DNA of 16,737 nucleotides from JAZGDL01 sp036477795. GTDB taxonomy: Bacteria; Planctomycetota; Phycisphaerae; UBA1845. This document shows positions 1-6,200 of the stretch, piece by piece; position 1 is the stretch's first letter, and each line of letters opens with the position of its first letter. The stretch covers positions 1-16,737 of the forward strand of contig JAZGDL010000378.1 of assembly GCA_036477795.1 (NCBI GenBank). The letters run 5' to 3'. Made by a program: the position numbers and the translations under genes. The notes beneath the pieces are model-generated. The model worked only from the letters and a program-made list of their open reading frames with translations. It ran no database searches and was not told where the DNA came from.

Positions 1-227
1 AGAATCTGGTGTTCGGCGTGGTGTTCATTCTGGTGGTGATGCCGCTGGCGGTCTCGGGTACCTTGACGGCCATCCCAGCCGCCCTGCTGCATACGCTGGC
101 CAGCGCGGTGGTGATTTTCAACAGCGCCCGGCTGGTGCGTTTCGGCGAGGAGTTGGAGCCGCACGCCCCCGCACCGGCGGCACCGGCGTCCGAAGTGCCC
201 GTTGGAACGACTCCCGCCGTTGCCTGA
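1..227 (+). CDS. Heavy-metal P-type ATPase, C-terminal fragment
   Basis: The gene is cut by the left edge of the window; only about 74 C-terminal residues remain, read in the frame whose first full codon is at 3. The fragment holds the last two membrane helices of a P1B-type metal-transporting ATPase. The second contains AALLHTLASAVVIFNSARL, which matches the family's final helix (H...V..NS.RL pattern). An Ala/Pro-rich cytoplasmic tail of about 25 residues follows. Such proteins pump Cu, Zn, Cd or similar ions across the inner membrane by ATP hydrolysis. The metal cannot be told because the CPC/SPC-type motif lies outside the window. The next gene starts 26 nt downstream on the same strand, so co-transcription is possible. 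The family is fairly clear, the substrate is not. Confidence 0.75.
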   Translation, partial: NLVFGVVFILVVMPLAVSGTLTAIPAALLHTLASAVVIFNSARLVRFGEELEPHAPAPAAPASEVPVGTTPAVA

Positions 228-253
228 GAAGTGTCCGGAGTCCGCACATCGTG

Positions 254-1138
254 ATGATTCGCGAGCCGGCGGTGGCCGGCACCTTTTATCCCGATTCGCC
301 CGGCGACTGCCGGCGAACCATCGAAGCGTGTTTCCGCAAGCGGGCGGCCGCACCCCCCATCGACGGGAGAATCGTCGGCGGCCTCGTTCCTCACGCCGGA
401 TGGGTCTGCAGCGGCAGGGTCGCCGCCTCCGTCATCTCCGCCATCGCCGACCAACGCTCCTGCACCGTGTTCGTTGTTTTCGGTGCCGTGCACCGTAGGC
501 AGGGACCATTGGGCGCACTCTTTCCCGGCGGACGATGGAACTCTCCCACCGGCCCGGTCACCATCGACGATCGACTGGCAGAACGCGTCCTGAGTCATAC
601 CAATCTTATCGCCGATGATCCCTACGCCCACGAATCAGAGCACTCCATCGAGGTGCAGGTCCCCTTCATCCAGCACCTCTTTCCCGATGCCAAGCTCTTG
701 CCCATCATGGTGCCACCTTCGCCACACGCCGTCGAAATCGGGGAAGGCGTCGCCCGGACGCTGACAGCCTATCGATATGACGCTGTGGTCCTGGCCTCCT
801 CCGACCTGACCCACTACGGAAAGCGTTACGGGTTCATCCCCCAGGGCACCGGCCGCGAGGGTCTGGACTGGGCCAAGAACGTTAACGACCGCCGCTTGAT
901 CGACTTGCTGTTGAAGCTCGATACCGACGCCGTCATCCCCGAAGCGACGCAACACCGTAACGCCTGCGGAAGCGGGGCCATCGCCGCCGCCGTCGCCGCC
1001 GCCAAGGTGCTCGGCGCCGACCGTGCCGTCCTGCTGGACCACACCACCAGCGCCGAAACCATAGGGCCCGATCCCGAGAACAACGCCGTAGGATACGCGG
1101 GGATGGTATACACCGCGCCGTTGGGAATTGACGATTGA
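254..1138 (+). CDS. MEMO-like protein (AmmeMemoRadiSam system protein B)
   Basis: This is a 294-residue MEMO family protein starting MIREPAVAGTFYP, the usual opening of the family. A GTG sits one codon upstream at 251, but ATG 254 fits the family start better. The metal-site residues known from human MEMO1 appear conserved: H47 in GLVPHAGW, H80 in VVFGAVHRR, and the Cys of the NACGSGA motif near residue 234. A SSDLTHYG segment lies around residue 185. The fold is related to extradiol dioxygenases. In prokaryotes these proteins usually accompany an AMMECR1-like protein (A) and a radical SAM protein, whose joint chemistry is not firmly settled. Neither partner is in this window. The last residues (IDD) and the TGA stop at 1136-1138 are spelled by the attgacg heptad repeat that continues downstream. 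Confidence 0.85.
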   Translation: MIREPAVAGTFYPDSPGDCRRTIEACFRKRAAAPPIDGRIVGGLVPHAGWVCSGRVAASVISAIADQRSCTVFVVFGAVHRRQGPLGALFPGGRWNSPTGPVTIDDRLAERVLSHTNLIADDPYAHESEHSIEVQVPFIQHLFPDAKLLPIMVPPSPHAVEIGEGVARTLTAYRYDAVVLASSDLTHYGKRYGFIPQGTGREGLDWAKNVNDRRLIDLLLKLDTDAVIPEATQHRNACGSGAIAAAVAAAKVLGADRAVLLDHTTSAETIGPDPENNAVGYAGMVYTAPLGIDD

Positions 1139-1157
1139 CGATTGCGGATTGTGGATT
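1127..1157 (+). repeat. attgacg/attgcgg heptad repeat (module alpha)
   Basis: Four consecutive 7-bp units (attgacg, attgacg, attgcgg, attgtgg) start inside the last codons of the MEMO-like gene and provide its stop codon. Positions 1137-1157 are identical over 21 nt to 13500-13520, about 12 kb away, where the same module enters the signal-peptide region of a lipoprotein gene. It resembles the short tandemly repeated repetitive (STRR) heptads of cyanobacteria in form only. Confidence 0.85.
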
Positions 1158-1160
1158 TCA

Positions 1161-1180
1161 CTCCGTCCCTTCGTCCCTTC
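1161..1180 (+). repeat. cttcgtcc octad repeat (module beta)
   Basis: The unit cgtccctt is repeated just after the heptad module. Positions 1161-1179 (ctccgtcccttcgtccctt) recur exactly at 14942-14960 inside the permease gene. The order alpha then beta seen here is repeated at 13500-13580. Confidence 0.8.
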
Positions 1181-1184
1181 CTCT

Positions 1185-1290
1185 CAGAATAGCGAACTGC
1201 GAATTCAGAATAGCGAATTGAAGGCTACTCCCCCCCCCTTCCGCCTTCCACCATTCGCCATTCGCCATTCTGCATTCGCTATTCGCTGTT
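1185..1290. repeat. gaatagcg / attcgct inverted repeat element (module gamma, copy 1)
   Basis: A left arm with gaatagcgaa units (1185-1220) faces a right arm of attcgcc/attcgct heptads (1253-1287). The 11-mer gaatagcgaat at 1208-1218 is the exact reverse complement of 1274-1284, so the element can fold with a loop of about 55 nt. A second copy lies at 4381-4472; 1258-1287 and 4438-4467 are identical over 30 nt. It fills the space between the MEMO-like and kinase genes. Confidence 0.8.
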
Positions 1291-1302
1291 AATCCCGCAA
1301 GG

Positions 1303-1331
1303 TTGACCTTATCGCCGACAGGCGTCATTAT
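1303..1331 (+). promoter_or_regulatory. Possible sigma70-type promoter for the ROK kinase
   Basis: TTGACC at 1303-1308 and CATTAT at 1326-1331 are 17 bp apart, a fair -35 and a weak -10 (four of six bases). The pair lies just after the gamma repeat and about 150 bp before the kinase start. This is a consensus match by eye only. The rest of 1291-1484 shows no clear gene or other site. Confidence 0.25.
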
Positions 1332-1484
1332 TCTGAAACTCGGTCGATTATCGCTTCACAGGTGTGTGCGCTTTTTTCGATCCCAAACTGTAAAACCCAG
1401 AGTCGTCGTACAGAAAGATGTATACAACATGGTCCGCGTCCTTTGTGTTCGAACCGTGCTCTTTCCACCTATGGGCAACGCCCC

Positions 1485-2468
1485 ATGACCGATACCTGCA
1501 CCATAGGCATCGACCTCGGCGGCACGGACATCAAAGCCGCTCTGGTTGATCGCGACCTGAACATCATCAAACAGACGACAACTCCCACGGCCGCCGACCA
1601 GGGATCCGACGCCGTCATCAACAACATCCTCGCGGTTGTCGATCAGCTCAAAGCAGCGCCCCCCGAGCCGCGGGATTCATCCCGCGCGGCCGCCCGGTCG
1701 GAGGTAGTGGCCATAGGTGTTGGAACCCCCGGCCCCTTAAGCCCCGGCCGCGGTATCGTCTTCCAATCAGTGCACCTGCCCGGCTGGCACAACCTTCCAC
1801 TTCGTGACATGATCGCCCAACGCACCCGACTGCCCGTTGCCATCGACAACGACGCCAACGTCGCCGCCTACGGAGAGTACCGCGTCCATCCCAGCGTGAG
1901 CAACCTGGTCTTGCTGACCTTGGGAACCGGTGTCGGCGCAGGTACCATCCTGGACGGCCGCATCTTCCACGGGCACCACGAAAACGCGTCGGAATGGGGC
2001 CATATGATAGTCCACCCCGGCGGCCGACCCTGCAAATGCGGTCAACAAGGCTGCCTGGAAATGTACGCCTCCGCCGCCAATGTCGCACGACACACGACCG
2101 AGCAGATCCACGCCGGCACCGAATCATCCCTGGCCGACCGCCTGAGCGCCGGTAAGTCCATCGATGCCGCCGACGTCGTCTCCGCGGCCCGATCTGGAGA
2201 CGCCCTGGCCCTAAAAACCTGGGACGAAGCCTGCCGCGCCCTGGCGGTGGCCTGCGTCAACATCCAACACGCCCTCAACCCTCAACGAATTCTTCTCGGC
2301 GGGGGCATGAGCCGCGCCGCCAATTTCCTGCTGGACCCGGTGCGCCGACACTACGATGCCATGCACTGGCACCTCCATCACGACCACCCCGAGATCGCTC
2401 TGGCCACACTCACCAACAACGCCGGCGTCATCGGTGCCGCCGCCCTGGCATGGGACGCCTGCGAATAA
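1485..2468 (+). CDS. ROK-family sugar kinase (glucokinase-like)
   Basis: This is a 327-residue cytoplasmic sugar kinase of the ROK family. The reading frame is open upstream, but ATG 1485 puts the phosphate-binding motif IGIDLGGT at residues 7-14 as expected. Other family marks in order are GVGTPGPL near 78-85, the catalytic-base region AIDNDANVAAYGEY, LGTGVGAG, the sugar-binding EWGH motif, and the zinc-binding CKCGQQGCLE motif. Together these fit an ATP-dependent hexose kinase, with glucose the commonest substrate for this motif set; substrate choice cannot be read from sequence. Residues about 59-72 (PPEPRDSSRAAARS) look like an extra Pro/Arg/Ser loop and coincide with a perfect hairpin in the DNA at 1669-1686. 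The TAA stop at 2466-2468 uses the first bases of the downstream aaggtcc repeat. The next gene is convergent. Confidence 0.85.
   Translation: MTDTCTIGIDLGGTDIKAALVDRDLNIIKQTTTPTAADQGSDAVINNILAVVDQLKAAPPEPRDSSRAAARSEVVAIGVGTPGPLSPGRGIVFQSVHLPGWHNLPLRDMIAQRTRLPVAIDNDANVAAYGEYRVHPSVSNLVLLTLGTGVGAGTILDGRIFHGHHENASEWGHMIVHPGGRPCKCGQQGCLEMYASAANVARHTTEQIHAGTESSLADRLSAGKSIDAADVVSAARSGDALALKTWDEACRALAVACVNIQHALNPQRILLGGGMSRAANFLLDPVRRHYDAMHWHLHHDHPEIALATLTNNAGVIGAAALAWDACE
1669..1686. repeat. Palindrome inside the ROK kinase gene
   Basis: Positions 1669-1676 (ccgcggga plus t) pair perfectly with 1679-1686; written out it is ccgcgggattcatcccgcg. It lies in frame in the loop just before the GVGTPGPL motif and looks like a small palindromic insertion in the coding sequence. 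Confidence 0.6.
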
Positions 2469-2533
2469 GGTCCAAGGTCCAAGGTCGAAAGTCCAACGTC
2501 TCGACCTTTGACCTTCGACCTTTGACCTTCGAC
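2467..2533. repeat. aaggtcc / gacctt inverted heptad repeat (module delta, copy 1)
   Basis: Left-arm heptads aaggtcc, aaggtcc, aaggtcg, aaagtcc run into right-arm gacctttgaccttcgac units. Positions 2481-2489 pair exactly with 2514-2522. The element fills nearly the whole 74-bp gap between two convergent genes, where its fold could act as a two-way terminator, although no T-run follows. A related copy sits inside a coding sequence at 14340-14402. Confidence 0.75.
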
Positions 2534-2542
2534 TAACTGTAT

Positions 2543-4276
2543 CTACGCGCTGGCAGAGCGGCGGGAACGCAGCACCAGCAGGGCGCCGCCACTCACCACG
2601 ATCAAGCTCAGCACCACCTTGGCCCACGCCGACAGGGACGGCACCGGGACGAACGCCGTGGCGATTATCCGGCTGCTCCAGCCGCCGTCCGCTTGCGGAC
2701 CGAAGATGGCGAGGTCGCACGGAAACGGATTCTCGTCCGGGTCCAACTGGGCCTGGGCCGCATGCAAGACCACCGACAGCAGCGGCACCACCACACCCGT
2801 CACCGGGTCTGTGGTCTCCTCGTTCCCGTTGGTCTGGACGGTCAGACGCGCCACCGCCTGGTCGCCAAGCTCCAACTGGGTTCCCCCGAAGAAGCGGTAC
2901 AGGGCGTGACCATTGAGCGTATCTACATCACACCGCTCAGCCGTCCAGCCCGGGGGGGCCTCCATGTTGAAACAGCCTCCCAGTTGCCCGTCCCCGACCT
3001 CCACGTCGATGAAGAACTCACTGATGGGCAGCGGCGTTTCAGTCGGAATGATCGGGTTGATGTTCTGCAGCGACCAGAGGAACTCGCCGCATCCGGTATT
3101 AGGATCGAACTCAACGAACCTGGTTTCAAAGGCCGGGGGAATCTTCGTGGTGGGCTCCGGCCGGAACCCGTAGATGGTGATGTAGCTGATCTCGTACGTG
3201 GAACCCGGTGCGATTCGCGCTTCCACCTGAAGACCGATGTGGCTGTCGCCGCTGAGCTGCGGCGAGAGGCCGGGAACGTCGTGACCCACCCGGGGAACGT
3301 TATTCTTCCAGCAGTTGGGCGCCCCGTAGTTATCCCAGATGAAAAAGTCGGTGCCGAACCCGTATGCCGGACACCTACCGCCCGGGTAGTCCTGGTTGTC
3401 GCGAGGTGTTATGGTCTGTTTGGCGCAATAGTAAATGAAGTCGACTGAGTTGGGCACCACGCCGAATTCGTCCACAAGGTCCGGGTCCGGGTCGTGGTTG
3501 TCACGGGTGCGCAGCACCATGGCTGCGGTGGTCAGGTCACGGTCCTGAGCGTAGACCTGCACGCGTCCCAACTCGGCGAAGTCGGCGCCCACCAGGTCGT
3601 CCAGGTGGAAGCTGCCCCCACCGCCCCAGGGCATGTCCTCATCGATGTGCTTGACGATGATCCACTCGCGCGTCTGGTTCCCGGTGTTCTTGAAACGATA
3701 GGTCTGCTCCAGTTGGGCCCTTTCTTCGGCGGCAGGCCCGGGGGTAAGCGAGGTCACCGTCTGGGTGACGCTCACTTCCAGTTCCACGCCGCCGGGACCG
3801 GTCACGTTGATGACACTGTTGGTCGAAACGGGCAGATTGTCGGTTGAATTCTCCTGTTTGACTTCGAAAATCAGGTTGCCGTCATCGTAAGTGTCAATGT
3901 ATCCGGCTTCATGACCGGAAAAGGCGCCGCGGTGGGTGCCGTTGCCAACCGTCGAAGGGTCGATGAACAAGAAAATGGTGGTGGCGAAGGTGGGCGCCTC
4001 AGGCCCCATTGGATTCTCCGGCTCCACCGGGGCCGGGCTGGGGTCGAAAAGGTCCGGCTGATCCGGCGGGCCGAATCCGTTGGCGAACGACCCGTAATCG
4101 TCAACTTGGACTTCCAGCCGCCCGTCCGTGTCCAGGGGCAAACCGTTATCGAGCGTGACGATCCCGCCATCGGCGCTGCTGACCGCCAGGCCCATTCCGA
4201 CTACTAGCGCCGTCACCGTTACAAGCGCGATCCGCCACCTGTTGGTGCAGCTTCCAAATCCACAAACACTACGCAT
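2543..4276 (-). CDS. Exported protein with C-terminal IPTL/VPSL-type sorting tail
   Basis: This is a 577-residue secreted or surface protein of unknown function. Residues 1-35 form a signal peptide (RWRIALVTVTALVVGMGLAVSSA). The middle is acidic, beta-rich and lacks any enzyme motif I recognise. The last 33 residues, from 545, are VPSLSAWAK followed by a hydrophobic helix and a basic end (LRSRRSASA). That is the layout of the IPTL-CTERM tail (IPTLSEWG, helix, Arg cluster), a predicted membrane-anchoring or sorting signal. ATG 4276 is preferred over GTG 4279 because AAGGAGG lies 7 nt upstream of it. The next gene on the same strand, about 190 bp upstream, contains the same VPSL motif. A structural or envelope role is inference. 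No sortase-like gene is visible here. Confidence 0.75.
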   Translation of the reverse strand: MRSVCGFGSCTNRWRIALVTVTALVVGMGLAVSSADGGIVTLDNGLPLDTDGRLEVQVDDYGSFANGFGPPDQPDLFDPSPAPVEPENPMGPEAPTFATTIFLFIDPSTVGNGTHRGAFSGHEAGYIDTYDDGNLIFEVKQENSTDNLPVSTNSVINVTGPGGVELEVSVTQTVTSLTPGPAAEERAQLEQTYRFKNTGNQTREWIIVKHIDEDMPWGGGGSFHLDDLVGADFAELGRVQVYAQDRDLTTAAMVLRTRDNHDPDPDLVDEFGVVPNSVDFIYYCAKQTITPRDNQDYPGGRCPAYGFGTDFFIWDNYGAPNCWKNNVPRVGHDVPGLSPQLSGDSHIGLQVEARIAPGSTYEISYITIYGFRPEPTTKIPPAFETRFVEFDPNTGCGEFLWSLQNINPIIPTETPLPISEFFIDVEVGDGQLGGCFNMEAPPGWTAERCDVDTLNGHALYRFFGGTQLELGDQAVARLTVQTNGNEETTDPVTGVVVPLLSVVLHAAQAQLDPDENPFPCDLAIFGPQADGGWSSRIIATAFVPVPSLSAWAKVVLSLIVVSGGALLVLRSRRSASA

Positions 4277-4283
4277 CACTCAG

Positions 4284-4290
4284 CCTCCTT
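4284..4290 (-). promoter_or_regulatory. Strong ribosome binding site AAGGAGG
   Basis: Read on the minus strand this is AAGGAGG, 7 nt before ATG 4276 and only 4 nt before GTG 4279. It decides the start of the VPSL-tailed protein. It is one of the few strong Shine-Dalgarno sites in the window. Confidence 0.75.
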
Positions 4291-4380
4291 AAGTTCAAGG
4301 TTGGCGGGATCATATATCCCCATCCAACAGTTCCCGTACGATGTCATGAAACAACCGACTCACTCCGCAAATCCACCGCT

Positions 4381-4472
4381 TCAGAATAGCGAATTGAAAA
4401 TTGAGAATAGCGAATTTAGGGCTGCCGCCCCCTTCCACCATTCGCCATTCTGCATTCGCTATTCGCTATTCG
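4381..4472. repeat. gaatagcg / attcgct inverted repeat element (module gamma, copy 2)
   Basis: Left-arm units gaatagcgaat at 4384-4394 and 4405-4415 are exact reverse complements of right-arm units at 4454-4464 and 4461-4471. The right half, 4438-4467, is identical over 30 nt to 1258-1287. The right arm overlaps the end of the minus-strand gene, supplying its last codon (GAA) and TAG stop. The rest of 4280-4465 shows nothing clear beyond the ribosome binding site. Confidence 0.8.
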
Positions 4473-4924
4473 TCCCGTCTGTCGCCGCCGCGTGCCAGAA
4501 TTAGCAGGTGTATCACCATGGCCACGATGGCACCGGCCCCAAAAACGCCCCATGTATCGACCCACACCAGCGGTCGGCCGGTCCACGAGAGCACCCCTAC
4601 GATGATCAGGGCGGCCGCCTCAATCCCCAACAGCGTCTTAAAATACAGCGACCAGTCCACCAGCGGTCCGCTCTGAGGCCCCGTACCCAGAGGTGAAGTC
4701 TCCAGAATGGCCTGGGCTTGCAGCACCGGTCGCCGCCAGACCAGGTAGGCCACCCCCAACGCCGCCAAGAGCAGAACCGAGAAGATCTTTCCCCAGCCGG
4801 TCAGACTCGGAACCTCGTATCCCCCGGCGGCTGCGGCCGGCGTTGGCCCGCCAAAGACAAGATACGCCAAGGTGGCCAGACACAGGGCCCCAACCCAGCA
4901 TGCCAGCACATGTCGCAGCTTCAT
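4466..4924 (-). CDS. Small membrane protein with embedded VPSL motif
   Basis: This is a 152-residue protein with four likely hydrophobic segments. Residues 1-33 look like a signal peptide or first helix ending in AAAA. Residues 38-65 read VPSLTGWGK, a hydrophobic helix and WRR, closely like the VPSLSAWAK tail of the neighbouring large protein. Two more helices follow (about 95-115 and 125-145), then a basic end RGGDRRDE. So a complete sorting-type tail, normally at the very C-terminus, sits here in the middle of the protein. The final E codon and the TAG stop come from the gamma repeat, so the original end may have been altered. Function is unknown. Pairing with the VPSL-tailed protein suggests a joint surface or anchoring role, which is inference. 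Confidence 0.65.
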   Translation of the reverse strand: MKLRHVLACWVGALCLATLAYLVFGGPTPAAAAGGYEVPSLTGWGKIFSVLLLAALGVAYLVWRRPVLQAQAILETSPLGTGPQSGPLVDWSLYFKTLLGIEAAALIIVGVLSWTGRPLVWVDTWGVFGAGAIVAMVIHLLILARGGDRRDE

Positions 4925-5188
4925 CGATTCGGTGCCTTACGATTGAACTCGTCGCTCACCTGCCCCACCAGCGGGAGAGTGCTCTTGAAAACGTACCGCC
5001 CCCGCCCTCCAGGCTTGAAGCCGGCGAACAGCCTGCAATTCAAGTGCCACGACCCGACGACACATTATGCCGGTTCCGCGAGAGGAATCGATTCTTTCAT
5101 AAAGCCGTGAATCTAACCAGGTTATGACGAAAACTGAGGGTGGATTAGACCGTCGTTTAGGATAGCACATCTCAATTGAACAGGCCCC

Positions 5189-5220
5189 CTGTCCAGAATT
5201 CAGGCGCTTACTGTCCAGAA
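5189..5220 (+). repeat. Direct repeat ctgtccagaa
   Basis: The 10-mer ctgtccagaa occurs at 5189-5198 and 5211-5220, a 22-bp period close to two DNA turns. It could be a pair of regulator half-sites in the divergent promoter region. No known operator is recognised. Confidence 0.4.
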
Positions 5221-5271
5221 ACCGTACCGGTGTGTATACGCGGCGGGCGCAATTCCGGCCCAGTTCGAAGT

Positions 5272-5288
5272 GGTCCGCACGGCGGACC
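5272..5288. repeat. Hairpin upstream of the universal stress gene
   Basis: ggtccgc (5272-5278) pairs with gcggacc (5282-5288) around a 3-nt loop. It is about 40 bp before the start codon and resembles the other small palindromes in this window more than a terminator. Confidence 0.5.
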
Positions 5289-5329
5289 CTACACTTTCCG
5301 CCTACTTTGCCCTATAGTGCCGAGCAGCC

Positions 5330-6196
5330 ATGCGTGAACGAGCCCTACACGAATTTGAAGCTGTCTTCGAACGGGCTTCGATTCCGGTTCTGGATATACA
5401 AGAGATCGCGCTGGCCCGCATCTCCGTTGTGCTGACCGGATCGCCGCTCGATCCGTCCATGGTCAAGCTTGCCAGCCACCTCAAAGACCGCTTCAAGGCC
5501 GAGGTGCAGGTGCATTGGTCCGCCGGCGGGGACAGGGCCCTTGAAGATGCACGCGGAAGCGGCATGCAGCCGGTGGACGCTCCCTTCAACTCCACCGCCG
5601 AGCTTGTCGGCCAGATCGGCATCGGCCGGAGCCGGCTGGTGCTGCATCCCGACCCGGCGGATGAGGCTGATCGCACAGTTGGTGTCGACCACCTTGTAGT
5701 GGGCACCCAGCCACCCATCCTCCTGATCCGCCAGCCGATCGACGACCCGGGACCCGTGTTTCAAAACGTGCTCCACAGCCTTACCGGAAACTTCCAGCAG
5801 ACCGCGAACTTCGCCTACTCATTCACGTTGGTGGCGGAAAGTGGATCGCTGATCCTGTTGCACACCATCGACGCCGGTGACCTCCTCGACGTCCGCGAAG
5901 CGCTGCAGGTGGCGCCCGGCATCGAGGCTGATGAGGAGCGAGAGCTGCTGGATCGTATGACCCATCATGGCGAACGCTATCTCAAAGGTGTCGCCCAAGC
6001 GGCTCGCGACAAGCCGTATGAGGTGCGCTATCGATTGAGCGTTGGAGACGTCATCACCACGGTGCGTAACGCCCTGGCACAAGAATCGTACGGCCTGCTG
6101 GTCGTCGGCCGACACACCGACGGGCACAGCCGCATCGACGCCGCGGATTACCAGTTGATGCACATGGTTCGAGACATTCCGGTATTGGCTCTCTAA
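5330..6196 (+). CDS. Tandem universal stress protein (two Usp domains)
   Basis: This is a 288-residue protein with two Usp-like halves, about residues 1-140 and 141-288. The second half has the clearer pattern, ending YGLLVVGRHTDGHSRIDAADYQLMHMVRDIPVLAL, which is the usual last strand-helix-strand of the fold. The first ends HLVVGTQPPILLIRQP. The classical ATP-binding G-2X-G-9X-G(S/T) motif is not well kept in either half, so nucleotide binding is uncertain. UspA-type proteins are cytoplasmic stress or regulatory factors. The ATG start at 5330 has no strong ribosome site. The stop is only 4 nt before the start of an ion transporter, so the two are surely co-transcribed and the Usp protein may sense or regulate the transporter, as in other Usp-transporter pairs. 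Confidence 0.75.
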   Translation: MRERALHEFEAVFERASIPVLDIQEIALARISVVLTGSPLDPSMVKLASHLKDRFKAEVQVHWSAGGDRALEDARGSGMQPVDAPFNSTAELVGQIGIGRSRLVLHPDPADEADRTVGVDHLVVGTQPPILLIRQPIDDPGPVFQNVLHSLTGNFQQTANFAYSFTLVAESGSLILLHTIDAGDLLDVREALQVAPGIEADEERELLDRMTHHGERYLKGVAQAARDKPYEVRYRLSVGDVITTVRNALAQESYGLLVVGRHTDGHSRIDAADYQLMHMVRDIPVLAL

Positions 6197-6200
6197 GCCT

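Larger units (their letters stand above)
4925..5329. other. Divergent intergenic region, 405 bp
   Basis: This spacer separates the minus-strand membrane protein from the plus-strand universal stress protein and should hold promoters for both. I see no convincing gene. Visible structures are the direct repeat at 5189-5220 and a hairpin at 5272-5288. A TATAGT hexamer at 5313-5318 lies 11 nt before the usp start codon but has no matching -35. Confidence 0.5.

Noticed and set aside
2693..3448. Long plus-strand open frame of 251 codons opposite the VPSL-tailed gene
   Set aside because: It is a shadow of the minus-strand gene: no recognisable domain, no ribosome site, while the minus strand has signal peptide, sorting tail and AAGGAGG.
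5290..5318. Promoter with TATAGT (5313-5318) just before the usp start
   Set aside because: The hexamer 17 bp upstream (tacact) does not resemble a -35, and the distance to ATG is only 11 nt.
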